A stretch of 64,000 nt of DNA from an uncultured Actinomycetes bacterium (lineage in GTDB: Bacteria > Actinomycetota > Actinomycetes > Nanopelagicales > Nanopelagicaceae), in the NCBI GenBank assembly GCA_903928745.1, contig CAIYRR010000001.1:1-64000 (forward strand), in the 5' to 3' direction. Below the pieces are notes generated by a model. That model was not told the DNA's origin, made no database searches, and saw nothing but the letters and a program-made list of their open reading frames with translations. Below, in pieces: positions 44,973-54,158 of this stretch. The translations under genes and the position numbers were made by a program. How positions within the stretch are numbered: the first letter of the stretch is position 1; each line of letters opens with the position of its first letter.

Positions 44973-46229
44973 TTGACTCACGGCTTGTTGCCAACGCGCT
45001 CAGAATATCGTTTGGATCGTAAATCTCTCTCCATAGACCTTGTAGCGGGTGTAACTGTTGCTGTCGTTGCTCTTCCCCTTGCCCTGGGTTTTGGCATAAC
45101 TACTGGAATGTCCGCAGCGGCAGGTTTAACAACGGCCATCATTGCAGGATTTCTAGCAGCAGTATTCGGTGGTTCTAATTACCAGGTGAGTGGCCCAACA
45201 GGGGCAATGACTGTTGTCTTGATACCAATAATCCATCAATACGGGATTGTGGCGATTCCATTCCTTGGGGTAATTGCAGGTTTGATTGTGATTGCCATGG
45301 CTCTATTTCGCTTAGGTGTCGTTATAAACAGGGTGCCCTGGGCAGTAGTCGAGGGCTTTACCGTCGGAATTGCTTGCGTCATTGCTCTACAACAACTTCC
45401 TTTAGCCTTCGGTATTACCAAAGCCAAAGGGGAACGGTCACTCGTTGTTGCCTGGGGGACAGTTCGTAATGCATTAAACGCAGGACTTCATTGGCAGACC
45501 CTATTTATCGTGGCTCTGACTTTAATTGTAAAGTTCGGGTATCCAAGAGTTTCACGAGCACTGAAAGTCAAAGTTCATATTCCTGCAAGCTTTATCGCGA
45601 TATTAGTTTCACTGGTCGTTGTAAAAATATTCTCTTTGTCGGTAAAAACGATCGGGGATATTCCACGTAGTGTGGGAAGTTGGCGAGGTCAAGATTTTTC
45701 ATTGAATGACATCACCCATATTCTCTGGCCAGCATTTCTCATCGCTCTGCTTTGTGCCATCGAATCTTTGCTCTCGGCTCGCGTAGCAGACGGTCTTGCA
45801 CATGTTCCTAAAGAAAAGCATTACAGCCCTAATCGTGAATTACTTGGACAGGGAATTGGGACGGCTGTTTCATCACTCTTCGGAGGAATGCCTGCAACCG
45901 GTGCGATTGCCCGTACAAGCGTCAATGTTCGAGCTCATGCTCAGACGCGCTTGGCATCTGTCTTTCACGCATTTGTTTTACTCTTTATCGCCCTTATTGC
46001 TGCGCCCTGGGTAAGTCAGATTCCGGCCGCCGCAATTGCAGGGGTACTTCTCGGAACGAGTTACAGAATTCTTAATCCAACATCCCTGAAAGAATCTTTG
46101 CGAACCACAAAGAGCGAGGCAACAGTCCTATTAGTTACTGCAATCGCAACGGTAGCTATTGATCTTATTTGGGGAATCGGCATCGGTATTTGCCTGTATT
46201 ACATACTCAAGAAAATCAATCACCGCTAA
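44973..46229 (+). CDS. SulP family anion transporter lacking the STAS domain
   Basis: Membrane protein of 418 aa covering the complete SulP transmembrane domain: start LDRKSLSIDLVAGVTVAVVALPLALGFG, the GPTGAMTVVL segment of TM3 and FGGMPATGAIARTSVNVR in TM8-9. It ends shortly after the last helix (YYILKKINHR), so the cytoplasmic STAS domain is missing. Substrate could be bicarbonate, sulfate or another anion. TTG start with AAGGA upstream. Its stop shares four bases with the convergent ABC gene. Confidence 0.88.
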   Translation: MTHGLLPTRSEYRLDRKSLSIDLVAGVTVAVVALPLALGFGITTGMSAAAGLTTAIIAGFLAAVFGGSNYQVSGPTGAMTVVLIPIIHQYGIVAIPFLGVIAGLIVIAMALFRLGVVINRVPWAVVEGFTVGIACVIALQQLPLAFGITKAKGERSLVVAWGTVRNALNAGLHWQTLFIVALTLIVKFGYPRVSRALKVKVHIPASFIAILVSLVVVKIFSLSVKTIGDIPRSVGSWRGQDFSLNDITHILWPAFLIALLCAIESLLSARVADGLAHVPKEKHYSPNRELLGQGIGTAVSSLFGGMPATGAIARTSVNVRAHAQTRLASVFHAFVLLFIALIAAPWVSQIPAAAIAGVLLGTSYRILNPTSLKESLRTTKSEATVLLVTAIATVAIDLIWGIGIGICLYYILKKINHR

Positions 46230-48067
46230 CCTTCGTCTCTCCAAGATTTCCAAAGTTCTGAGTAAGCAGCGCCCGCCTTCATCAATTCTTGATGCGAGCC
46301 CCATTCGGTAATTTTCCCATCCTCGATAACAGCGATGACGTCAGCATCATGTGCAGTTTGAAGTCGGTGAGCAATGGCAATGACCGTTCTACCCTCTAAC
46401 ACTTTGGAGAGCGAAGATTCCAGATGTCTAGCAGCTCTCTGGTCGAGTAAAGATGTTGCTTCATCCAAAATCAAAGTGTGAGGGTCGGCTAGAACTAATC
46501 GAGCAAGAGCAATTTGCTGTGCCTGCGTTGCCAGCAATCGTGTACCACCTGTACCGACCAGTGTTTCCAATCCTTCTGGTAAATCTCTCGCCCATTGATC
46601 TGCATCCACTGCTGCAAGTGCACTCCAGATTTCATCGGATGTTGCATCAGGGTGGGCAAGAGTGATGTTTTGAGCGAGAGTGCCTACGAAAATGTGGTGC
46701 TCTTGCGTCACGAGCGCCACATGGGAACGAGCTTTCTCTACCGGCAGATAGCCAATTTCGCTCATTCCTACGGTGAGGGTTCCAGAATTAGGCGCTTGGA
46801 TTCCCGCCAGTAATTTGCCGAGAGTAGATTTTCCTGCGCCTGATGGGCCGACTATTGCCAAGCGCGTACCTGGTTGGACAAGAAATGAAATTCCTTTGAG
46901 TACATCGCGCCCTGTCTTGTATTGGTAGCGAATATTTTCACCTTTTACTTCAAAGCCATCGGGATCTGAATCCCTTATTTCTCGTTCATCCACTTCATGA
47001 ATACCAAGGAGTCTTGAAAGGGAAGCCTTCCCACCCTGGAGTTCATCTATCCACCACAGAAGACCTTCAAGGGGATCAATCATCATCTGGGAATAGAGAA
47101 GCGAAGTTGTTATTTGCGCAATTGTTAACGTTCCAAGATTGTAAAAATGTGCACCAACAAGGAGAACAACGGCAAGAGGAAAAATGTAACTAGTTTCAAC
47201 AAAAGGAAACCACTGGCATCGAAGGCGCAAGGTATAGCGCTCCCATTCGATCCACCGAGAAAGCGCGGCATCGCTACGTTCTACGCGGTCCGGGCCTAAA
47301 CGAAGCGCATCAATAGTGCGACCAGATTCTGCTGTTTCTACCAGAATCGAATTCATGAGCGCATAAGAGGATGCTTCAGTGCGATAAGCCTGGGGAGAGC
47401 GACGTAGGTAGCGTCTTGTCACTACAAAGATGAATGGCATGCCGATGAGAACGGCAGCAATGAATACAGGCGCTGTAAGTCCGATGGCGACCAAAATGCT
47501 CGTAAGTGAGACCAAACAAATGGTGATGATAGGGACTGCATCCCTGACAGCCCATTGAATGTGGTCAATGTCTGTTGTTGTCCGACTAAGAAGTTCTCCA
47601 CTTCCTGCTCGCTCTACGACATTGGGCGGTAATTCGACAACGCGTTCAAGAAATCTTTCGCGCAGTGAAGACAAGACAAATTCGCCGAGGATAGATGCTT
47701 TAACGCGAGTCCAATAAGCAAAGAGAGTTTGCACAATTAATGCAGAGCCTGCAATCAATACCGCTGTAATGATGTGTGCATGCTTTGGGTCAGTGCTGAG
47801 TTTTCCCAAAAGATTTCCAAATACCCGCGGGGAAATCAAGGCACATCCCGCCGTAATCAATTGCAACGCGGCAACGAGATAGAAGCCATGACGATGCTTC
47901 TTAACGAGCGCAAGCATTTCCCTATTCACGGTTTTTCCGGAGGCAATAGGCAGGCGCGAGGAGGCTCTCCCTAATCCGAAATCTTTGGGCACTCTTTGGG
48001 ATCGCTTGGGAGGCGACGGGAATGCACTCGGTGGCAAATATTTTGCTGCCGCGATTTTTCCTTTCAT
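46226..48067 (-). CDS. ABC exporter half-transporter, subunit with intact Walker motifs but degenerate signature
   Basis: Type IV ABC exporter subunit of 613 aa: six-helix membrane domain (~60-345) and nucleotide-binding domain (~370-613). Walker A GPSGAGKSTLGK (407-418), Q-loop VTQEHH, Walker B TLILDEATSLLD with the catalytic Glu536, and H-loop His567 are present. The LSGGQ signature is replaced by LLATQ (511-515). It overlaps the partner gene by four bases. Combined with the partner this gives one complete ATP site. The transported substrate is unknown (lipid, peptide or drug). Confidence 0.9.
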   Translation of the reverse strand: MKGKIAAAKYLPPSAFPSPPKRSQRVPKDFGLGRASSRLPIASGKTVNREMLALVKKHRHGFYLVAALQLITAGCALISPRVFGNLLGKLSTDPKHAHIITAVLIAGSALIVQTLFAYWTRVKASILGEFVLSSLRERFLERVVELPPNVVERAGSGELLSRTTTDIDHIQWAVRDAVPIITICLVSLTSILVAIGLTAPVFIAAVLIGMPFIFVVTRRYLRRSPQAYRTEASSYALMNSILVETAESGRTIDALRLGPDRVERSDAALSRWIEWERYTLRLRCQWFPFVETSYIFPLAVVLLVGAHFYNLGTLTIAQITTSLLYSQMMIDPLEGLLWWIDELQGGKASLSRLLGIHEVDEREIRDSDPDGFEVKGENIRYQYKTGRDVLKGISFLVQPGTRLAIVGPSGAGKSTLGKLLAGIQAPNSGTLTVGMSEIGYLPVEKARSHVALVTQEHHIFVGTLAQNITLAHPDATSDEIWSALAAVDADQWARDLPEGLETLVGTGGTRLLATQAQQIALARLVLADPHTLILDEATSLLDQRAARHLESSLSKVLEGRTVIAIAHRLQTAHDADVIAVIEDGKITEWGSHQELMKAGAAYSELWKSWRDEG

Positions 48068-49812
48068 GCGCCCCTCGTTACGAGGTCGCGGTATGCCTGG
48101 GAGTTTGCAAGCAGTTGAGAATGAACTCCCTCAGCATGATTCTCTCCCTGAACGAGCAAGACAACTCGATCAGCTTTGTCGAGGATTAGCGGCGAATTAG
48201 TGAAAACAACTGTTGTTCTCCCTTTGCGAATGTCGAGAAGTCGCGAGGCAATTCGAGATTCCGTGTGTGCATCAACTGCGCTGGTGGGGTCATCCAAGAC
48301 CATGATGGGTGCATCAACATAGAGCGTTCTGGCCAGAGAAAGCCGTTGGCGTTGTCCTCCACTGAGTGTGCGCCCGCGCTCTACAACTTCGGCATCCAAG
48401 CCTTCGCCTTCGAGTGAGTCAAGAATATCTTGGGCACTCGAAGCCTGTAGTGCATCGTCGATACTTAAGCGCCCCGTATGAGAAACAGAGAAGATTGAAC
48501 CGATTGTTCCCGAGAGAATTGCGGGGTCCTTTTCTTGTGAATAGATTGCGCGACGAATTGAATCTCGCGTAAAAGTTGTTAGAGGAAGCGCACCCAGATA
48601 AACCTGGTCGGCTTCGATAAACCCACCCAGACGATCACATAATTCATCAGCAAGGAGTGGATCATCGCTGACAATCGCCAGGAATTCCTCAGGAAATATT
48701 TTCAGCCCCGATTTTCCGTCATGCAAAATCTCATGTGGATTGGGAGATTCATTCAATCCCCAGTTATTGATCGTTGTTATAGAAAGTAAATTGATGACAC
48801 GTCTGGCCGAGACAGTCGCTGACGTTATTCGCTGCGCACTTTCAGTCAGGACTTTCAATGGCAGAACTAGGAATGCGCTGTATCCGTAAAAAGATAGCAG
48901 CGCTCCAATCTTGAGATCGCCGGAAACCACTAGGTTGCCGCCGATATAGATAACTCCAAGTATTAACGCGCCAGGTAAAATTACTTGTAAGCCTTCTAGA
49001 AAAGAACGCATTCTTGCAGTGCGGACGGCAGCAGCTCTGACTTCCTGGGAGGCAGATTTAAATCTAGCGATGAAGACATCCTCGCCACCGATTCCACGTA
49101 AGACTCGGAGTCCTGCGACAGTGTCGGCAGCAAGATTTGAAGCATCGCTGAGTTTCTTGCGCTGAAAAGCCTCTCTTGCTTGGAGAGGCTTAATGATGGG
49201 AGCGATTCCAAGGCTCATGAGTGGAACACCAAGGACTACCAACCATCCAATGGTTGGTGATGATTGAATCAAGATGACAGAGACGAAGATGAAAGAAATG
49301 ATCGCGCCCGAAAGTCGAGGTATCAGATCAAATGCCCGAGCAACGCGTTCAACATCGTTGCTATTAACAGATACAACCTCGCCCGTTGATACCAACCTGG
49401 GCAGATCTGCTCCCAATGAGGCGGCTTTTCGCGTAATGATTTGCTGAAGGCGAGTGGCGGCAACAACCCATCCACCGAGCGCCCTGCGATGTCTGAGTAC
49501 ACCTGCAATTGATTGAATAACGCCTACACACATGATCGTGAGCGCCCAGCGGTTTACATCGGCTTGATTATGGTCGGCAATGGCTTGTATCCCTTTACCT
49601 AGGAAACCGGGCATGACCGCAAGAGAAGAAAATGCAATAATCCCGAAGAAGGTGCCAGTAGTGATGATCCACCATTGGCTTTTGCCTATCCAGAATAAAA
49701 AGGCAGGGACCGAGGAGATATCGGGAATTCCGGGATCATGGAAAGGAACATGATCAAAGGGTGTGCGTGGATCTCTGCGACGCAGTCCGAGTATTTTCTC
49801 CATAAGCGTCAA
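48064..49812 (-). CDS. ABC exporter half-transporter, subunit lacking Walker A
   Basis: Partner subunit of 582 aa with a six-helix domain (~35-330) and NBD (~350-582). The P-loop strand is conserved up to EEFLAIV but then reads SDDPLLAD (382-389) instead of GxxGxGKST. The signature LSGGQRQRLS (483 onward) is perfect, Walker B is IMVLDDP with Asp508 in place of the catalytic Glu, and the H-loop position reads TNSP without His. It cannot bind ATP in the normal way, but supplies the signature to the other subunit's Walker A. Confidence 0.9.
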   Translation of the reverse strand: MTLMEKILGLRRRDPRTPFDHVPFHDPGIPDISSVPAFLFWIGKSQWWIITTGTFFGIIAFSSLAVMPGFLGKGIQAIADHNQADVNRWALTIMCVGVIQSIAGVLRHRRALGGWVVAATRLQQIITRKAASLGADLPRLVSTGEVVSVNSNDVERVARAFDLIPRLSGAIISFIFVSVILIQSSPTIGWLVVLGVPLMSLGIAPIIKPLQAREAFQRKKLSDASNLAADTVAGLRVLRGIGGEDVFIARFKSASQEVRAAAVRTARMRSFLEGLQVILPGALILGVIYIGGNLVVSGDLKIGALLSFYGYSAFLVLPLKVLTESAQRITSATVSARRVINLLSITTINNWGLNESPNPHEILHDGKSGLKIFPEEFLAIVSDDPLLADELCDRLGGFIEADQVYLGALPLTTFTRDSIRRAIYSQEKDPAILSGTIGSIFSVSHTGRLSIDDALQASSAQDILDSLEGEGLDAEVVERGRTLSGGQRQRLSLARTLYVDAPIMVLDDPTSAVDAHTESRIASRLLDIRKGRTTVVFTNSPLILDKADRVVLLVQGENHAEGVHSQLLANSQAYRDLVTRGA

Positions 49813-49901
49813 ACACTACTACGGGAAGCACTTTGCAGGCGTTGTAGAAGTAGGATTACGCCCCTCGTCTATTTAGTACATCGTGTTAAAGGGAGAAGTC
49901 A

Positions 49902-51329
49902 GTGCCGTTTTTTGATCTCAATCTTGAACTTAATGGCACCAACTTCATACGCGAAGAAGAACGTGGTGGTAATGCGCGTTCATTGTTTTGGCCGTGGTGT
50001 GGAGCAAATGTTTCACTCCTTGCTTTGTCCTATGGTGCATTCTTTCTGGGATTTGGCATCTCATTTCTCCAAGTGTGCTTTGCCGCAATTTTGGGTGTTG
50101 TCCTTTCCTTTGCGCTCGTGGGCGTGAGTTCCCTCGCTGGTAAACGCTCCAATGCGCCAACTATGACTCTTTCGCGCGCAGCATTTGGAGTCAAGGGAAA
50201 TCTCATCCCAGGTTTGTTGTCGTACTTAATTTTCGTCGGATGGGAAACAGTTCTCGTATCGTTGGCGACTTTGGCTACACAAACCGTATTTGCAAGAGTG
50301 GGACATGTAGATCCAAATGTGGCACGCATTGGAGGCTTTGCTGTTGCCGTCGGGCTTACGGTTTTTGGTGGCGTTCTTGGTTTTCATGTAATCATGCGTC
50401 TTCAAAAATGGCTCACTATTGCAACCGTAGTCATGACCATTGGATACATTGCATTAACTCTCAACTACGTAAATTGGAGTTCAATTTCCTCCTTGCATGG
50501 CGGAAATCTTCAAGCTTTCATTGGAGCAACAATCTTCGGAATAACCGGTATTGGACTCGGCTGGGTGAATTCGGCCGCTGACTATTCGCGATATTTACCT
50601 CGCACGGTTTCTAGTAGGGCAGTAGTTGCTTGGACCGTTTTCGGGTCGTCACTTGTCCCAATAATTTTAGTTATTTATGGATCTATGTTGGCAGGGAGCA
50701 GCAAGGAACTCAGCGATAAAATTGCGATGGATCCCATCGGCGCCCTAACAACGTTGGTGCCGACCTGGTATTTGATTCCTTTTGCATGCGTTGCGGTCTT
50801 GGGTCTCATTGGTGGAGCAATACTTGATCTCTATTCATCTGGATTGGCACTGGTATCTATCGGATTACCCGTTCGCCGACATGTTGCTGCAGGAATCGAT
50901 GCATGCATTATGTTGGCCGGAACAATTTATATTGTCTGGTTTGCGGGAAACTTCTCTATTCCTTTTCAAGGATTCCTCATCACTCTCGGAGTGCCAATTG
51001 CCGTTTGGTCTGCAATCTTCGTAGCCGATGTAACCCTGCGAAAGAGGGATTACGTTGAAGAAGAGCTATTCACTCCCAGTGGCCGATACGGTTCTTGGAA
51101 CATCCGCTCGATTGCTTTGATGATTATTGGCTCAATTATTGGCTGGGGATTTGTTACTAATACTTTTGCATCTTGGCTCTCGTGGCAAGGATATTTCCTG
51201 GGGGTAATTGGTGGGAAAACAGGGCCCTGGGCCTTCGCCAACGTGGGAGTGATTCTCGCGCTTCTCGTGGGGTTCTTCGGTCACATACTTCTTTCAAGGA
51301 AAGAGATTAAAAGACAGGAAGAGAATTAG
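49902..51329 (+). CDS. NCS1 family purine/cytosine permease-like transporter
   Basis: Twelve-helix transporter of 475 aa. FFLGFGISFLQVCFAAILG and the SRAAFGVKGNLIPGLLSYLIFVGWET region match NCS1 (CodB/PurP) permeases, which take up cytosine, purines, allantoin or thiamine precursors with Na+ or H+. GTG start with GGGAGAAG upstream. It is divergent from the ABC exporter and converges on nhaA with a four-base shared stop. Confidence 0.87.
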   Translation: MPFFDLNLELNGTNFIREEERGGNARSLFWPWCGANVSLLALSYGAFFLGFGISFLQVCFAAILGVVLSFALVGVSSLAGKRSNAPTMTLSRAAFGVKGNLIPGLLSYLIFVGWETVLVSLATLATQTVFARVGHVDPNVARIGGFAVAVGLTVFGGVLGFHVIMRLQKWLTIATVVMTIGYIALTLNYVNWSSISSLHGGNLQAFIGATIFGITGIGLGWVNSAADYSRYLPRTVSSRAVVAWTVFGSSLVPIILVIYGSMLAGSSKELSDKIAMDPIGALTTLVPTWYLIPFACVAVLGLIGGAILDLYSSGLALVSIGLPVRRHVAAGIDACIMLAGTIYIVWFAGNFSIPFQGFLITLGVPIAVWSAIFVADVTLRKRDYVEEELFTPSGRYGSWNIRSIALMIIGSIIGWGFVTNTFASWLSWQGYFLGVIGGKTGPWAFANVGVILALLVGFFGHILLSRKEIKRQEEN

Positions 51330-52327
51330 TCCTGAGAAACGGAAACTTTCTTGAGGTAAAGAAATCCGATGGTCGCCGATATGACTGCAGCCAGAATGAG
51401 GCCGGTCCTAACTTGATCAAGTAGCAATAAATCTGAGAATGCGAGTTCTGCGATAAAGAGTGAGACGGTTAGACCCATTCCCGCTAGAGCACCGGCGCCC
51501 GCGATTTCTTTGTAGCTCAGCGATGCAGGTTTCTGCGCGACACCAATTTTGATAGCAAGCCAGGCGAAGAAAGTTATCCCGGCGATTTTGCCTACGACTC
51601 GTCCGATGATGAGACCAAGACTGACGGGGGAGAGTACAAGCTTGCCAAGATTATGGAAATCAAATCGAACGCCGATGTTCACCAAAGCGAAGAGTGGGAT
51701 TATCAGGAAACTCGTCCACGGATGAATAAGTGAAATCAAGCGATCAGTAGAGACTATTTTTCCAAAGGGGAGAATCCACGCCAGTAGAACAGCGCCGATA
51801 GTTGAAGCAATTCTAAGTGGGCTTATGCCGCCAGAATAGAAGAGTCCTAGAACAATGATGGATCCAAGGTCATCGGCAATTGCAAGAGTCAGCAAGAACA
51901 TTTTTAGTGAGTGATCAATTCTTGAACCAAGAAGTGCAAGTGCGCCAAGTGATAAAGCTATATCGGTGGGCATTGCAACAGCCCAACCATTGGACCCATT
52001 TCCTGAATAGTTCAATAGCGCAAAAATGCAAGCAGGGAGGATCATTCCCCCGATGGCCGCAATAATAGGAAGAGCTGCTGCTTTGGGTTTGCGTAACTCT
52101 CCTTGATCAAACTCTCGCTTTATTTCAAGGCCAACCAGAAAGAAAAAGATGCTCATGAGCGCTTCGCTTATAAAGTTTCGCGATGGATTCCAAAAGTTCT
52201 CATAGTCAGAAGCAAGGGGAGAGTTGGCAAAGAATAAGGCGATTGTGCATGCACCGAGAAGGAAAACTCCACCAGAAACCTCGGTAGCAAAAAAGCGCGA
52301 GAAGGTTTGTGAAGCACGACGAATCAT
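51326..52327 (-). CDS. nhaA: NhaA-type Na+/H+ antiporter (short form)
   Basis: Antiporter of 333 aa, about 50 residues shorter than E. coli NhaA. The functional aspartates are visible in AMPTDIALSLGALALLG and TLAIADDLGSIIVLGL (the DD pair of TM5). SIFFFLVGLEIKREFDQGEL is the conserved TM2-loop region. The shortening lies mainly between TM1 and TM2, where the dimerising beta-hairpin of E. coli NhaA would be, and in cytoplasmic loops. It exports sodium using the proton gradient. Confidence 0.92.
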   Translation of the reverse strand: MIRRASQTFSRFFATEVSGGVFLLGACTIALFFANSPLASDYENFWNPSRNFISEALMSIFFFLVGLEIKREFDQGELRKPKAAALPIIAAIGGMILPACIFALLNYSGNGSNGWAVAMPTDIALSLGALALLGSRIDHSLKMFLLTLAIADDLGSIIVLGLFYSGGISPLRIASTIGAVLLAWILPFGKIVSTDRLISLIHPWTSFLIIPLFALVNIGVRFDFHNLGKLVLSPVSLGLIIGRVVGKIAGITFFAWLAIKIGVAQKPASLSYKEIAGAGALAGMGLTVSLFIAELAFSDLLLLDQVRTGLILAAVISATIGFLYLKKVSVSQD

Positions 52328-52347
52328 TGTGAAAGGTTACCTGACAG

Positions 52348-52389
52348 CACTGCGCCCCGAGTCCTTGTACCGGGACCCGGGGCGCAGTG
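52348..52389 (-). terminator. GC-rich hairpin after the cytochrome b module
   Basis: CACTGCGCCCCG and its complement (12 bp), one A/C mismatch, then GTCC/GGAC, with an 8-base loop. It lies just past the stop of the 311-aa gene on the minus strand and before nhaA. There is no U-tract. Most likely the terminator of the three-gene redox unit. Confidence 0.7.
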
Positions 52390-52395
52390 AATCAG

Positions 52396-53331
52396 TTAGA
52401 GATTATTTTCTCTGTAGTACCTGCGCCAAATGAGCCTATGGAAAGGAATCAAGCGAGGTAGTCGGTTAATCAACGGCAACTTAGGCATGAAGATGAAGCC
52501 CAAGTTGAGCAGGAAGAGCATGGCGAAGATCTGTGAGTCAGCGTTCTCTGATGACTTGAATGGTTCGATCTGATACATGAAGGAGAACATCCATAGCCAT
52601 GATTGGCCAGGGTATGAACCCGTTTCATTCATCATTCCCCATTGATCGCCATGAAGGTGTTGCTGCGCTCCGAGTTCATCGAAGTAACCACCATCTGCCA
52701 GGAAGAGAAGTGGCATTGTGAAATCACTTGGCAAAGGGGTTACCTCTGTCGTAAGTAATCCATCCAATGAACCCTCTTGTGCCAAATGCAGCAGTGCCGC
52801 AGTCATCACAGGGACTGGTCCGTATGCAGCATCTTCTACAACTTTGGCAGAATCTCCAGCCTTTTCAATTGCGGCTGCATAATCCTCTGCCCATTTAGCT
52901 TGTTGATCCGCACTTGCCGCACTCCACGTTGCCACCGCAGTAGGTACTGCCGAGTCAATACTGGATTTCAATGGCTTGAGTACGAAATCTTCCGCAGGAT
53001 TAACGGGAATTGTTATGCCTGCCCATTTTTGAAGCTTTAGAGGTCCAAGTGTCAGACCTTCTGCCGCATCATTGTATGGAGCGCCATATCCGGCACTGAT
53101 TGTTGAACCAGCTAATTCACCAGTGGCTGTTGCAACAAAATCAGAGGGAGCATTCTGTCCCCACTGTTGCAAAGTAACTGCGCGCTCATCTGGTGATCCA
53201 AATACTGCGGCGCATGCGCCAATGAGAAGTGTTACAACAACGAGTGCAATAACTAATTCTTTTACGAGGTCGTATGGACGCTTAGGTCCACTCCATTTTG
53301 CTAGATCTACGTTGCGCTCTTTAGTACTCAC
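52396..53331 (-). CDS. Partner protein of split cytochrome b (two-helix, large external domain)
   Basis: Protein of 311 aa. One helix near residues 20-45 (LVKELVIALVVVTLLIGACAAVF) is followed by ~200 residues expected outside, including ISAGYGAPYNDAAEGL, PVNPAEDFVLKPL and ADGGYFDELGAQQHLHGDQWGMMNE, then a second helix (FAMLFLLNLGFIFM) and a basic end PFHRLIWRRYYRENNL. No CxxCH or Rieske motif is visible. I recall similar actinobacterial proteins beside cytochrome b genes but know no function. GTG 53331 overlaps the cytochrome b stop (GTGA) behind GGAGGTG; the 25-codon upstream extension is rejected. Confidence 0.75.
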   Translation of the reverse strand: MSTKERNVDLAKWSGPKRPYDLVKELVIALVVVTLLIGACAAVFGSPDERAVTLQQWGQNAPSDFVATATGELAGSTISAGYGAPYNDAAEGLTLGPLKLQKWAGITIPVNPAEDFVLKPLKSSIDSAVPTAVATWSAASADQQAKWAEDYAAAIEKAGDSAKVVEDAAYGPVPVMTAALLHLAQEGSLDGLLTTEVTPLPSDFTMPLLFLADGGYFDELGAQQHLHGDQWGMMNETGSYPGQSWLWMFSFMYQIEPFKSSENADSQIFAMLFLLNLGFIFMPKLPLINRLPRLIPFHRLIWRRYYRENNL

Positions 53332-53945
53332 GCGGCACCTCCAGCAATCTCTTTGGCATCTAGCGGAGGTACAACACCATTCTTGCGAACAAGAATGACG
53401 TGCCACACAACTATGAGTCCGACTCCGAGTGGCAAAAGAGCCACGTGAAGGAGTAGTGCTTGACCAGAGTTAAGAGTGTTCATAAAGGAACCGATACCAA
53501 CAGAGTTCAAACCATCTTTAGCTTGGGTTGCAATCCATTGTGAATCGAAGTCCCCTTGGATGAGATAGCCGGTAAAAGCTGTTGCGAGAGAGGATAGGAA
53601 ACAGAATGTTCCTGTTACCCATGTTGCAAAACGACGACCACGCCATGCGGCCATCCAAAACTTTCCCCAAAGGTGAACAACCATAAATACAAAGAAAAGC
53701 TCTACTGCCCAAAGGTGAACAGAGTTGACGTAGTGTCCAACACCTGATGTATGCCACCAACTTGCGCCTCTGACAGTAAGAATTAATCCTGATCCGATAA
53801 TCACGGCAAGTGCTGCAAGTGTTAATACGCCGAAGACGTAAATCCACGAAGCAACGTATGACGGTTGGTTATCTGGCAGTGCATCTTGAGGATCAATCTT
53901 TTCAATAGTTGCGCGACGTACGCGCGTGGTCCACATAGTTGCCAT
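53328..53945 (-). CDS. Cytochrome b N-terminal (b6-type) protein
   Basis: Four-helix di-heme membrane protein of 205 aa corresponding to the N-terminal half of cytochrome b. Heme-ligand pairs are visible: SVHLWAVELFFVFMVVHLWG (His-x13-His) and LLHVALLPLGVGLIVVWHVI (His-x14-His, the b6 spacing). WWHTSGVGHYVNSVHLW and TGYLIQGDFDSQW correspond to the Qo-side helix and loop. The subunit IV half, Rieske and cytochrome c partners are not encoded nearby. Middle gene of a three-gene unit, five bases after the small upstream gene. Confidence 0.88.
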   Translation of the reverse strand: MATMWTTRVRRATIEKIDPQDALPDNQPSYVASWIYVFGVLTLAALAVIIGSGLILTVRGASWWHTSGVGHYVNSVHLWAVELFFVFMVVHLWGKFWMAAWRGRRFATWVTGTFCFLSSLATAFTGYLIQGDFDSQWIATQAKDGLNSVGIGSFMNTLNSGQALLLHVALLPLGVGLIVVWHVILVRKNGVVPPLDAKEIAGGAA

Positions 53946-53950
53946 GGCCG

Positions 53951-54112
53951 TTACTTCCCATCTTCTTTATGAGTAGGGAACGGCACAACCAATGCCAGAA
54001 CGAAGAGAACGACGATTAAGCCGATCATGATTAAGTTCGGGATTGAAACCGAGACGAAACCCCAATCAAAGAATTTAGCGGGGTGATTTAGATTTAAAGC
54101 CAGTAAAGCCAT
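53951..54112 (-). CDS. Small single-helix membrane protein, first gene of the cytochrome b module
   Basis: A 53-aa protein, not recognised. It begins MALLALNLNHPAKFFDWGF, has one transmembrane helix (IPNLIMIGLIVVLFVLALVV) and ends with a short charged tail (PTHKEDGK). An AAGGAGAG ribosome-binding site lies seven bases before the ATG, and its stop is five bases before the cytochrome b start, so translation is well supported. Its position suggests a small stabilising subunit, like the small subunits of b6f and bc1 complexes. Confidence 0.75.
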   Translation of the reverse strand: MALLALNLNHPAKFFDWGFVSVSIPNLIMIGLIVVLFVLALVVPFPTHKEDGK

Positions 54113-54158
54113 AGCTCACTCTCCTTTTTGGACCCCCATGAGGCGGGCGTCACAATGT

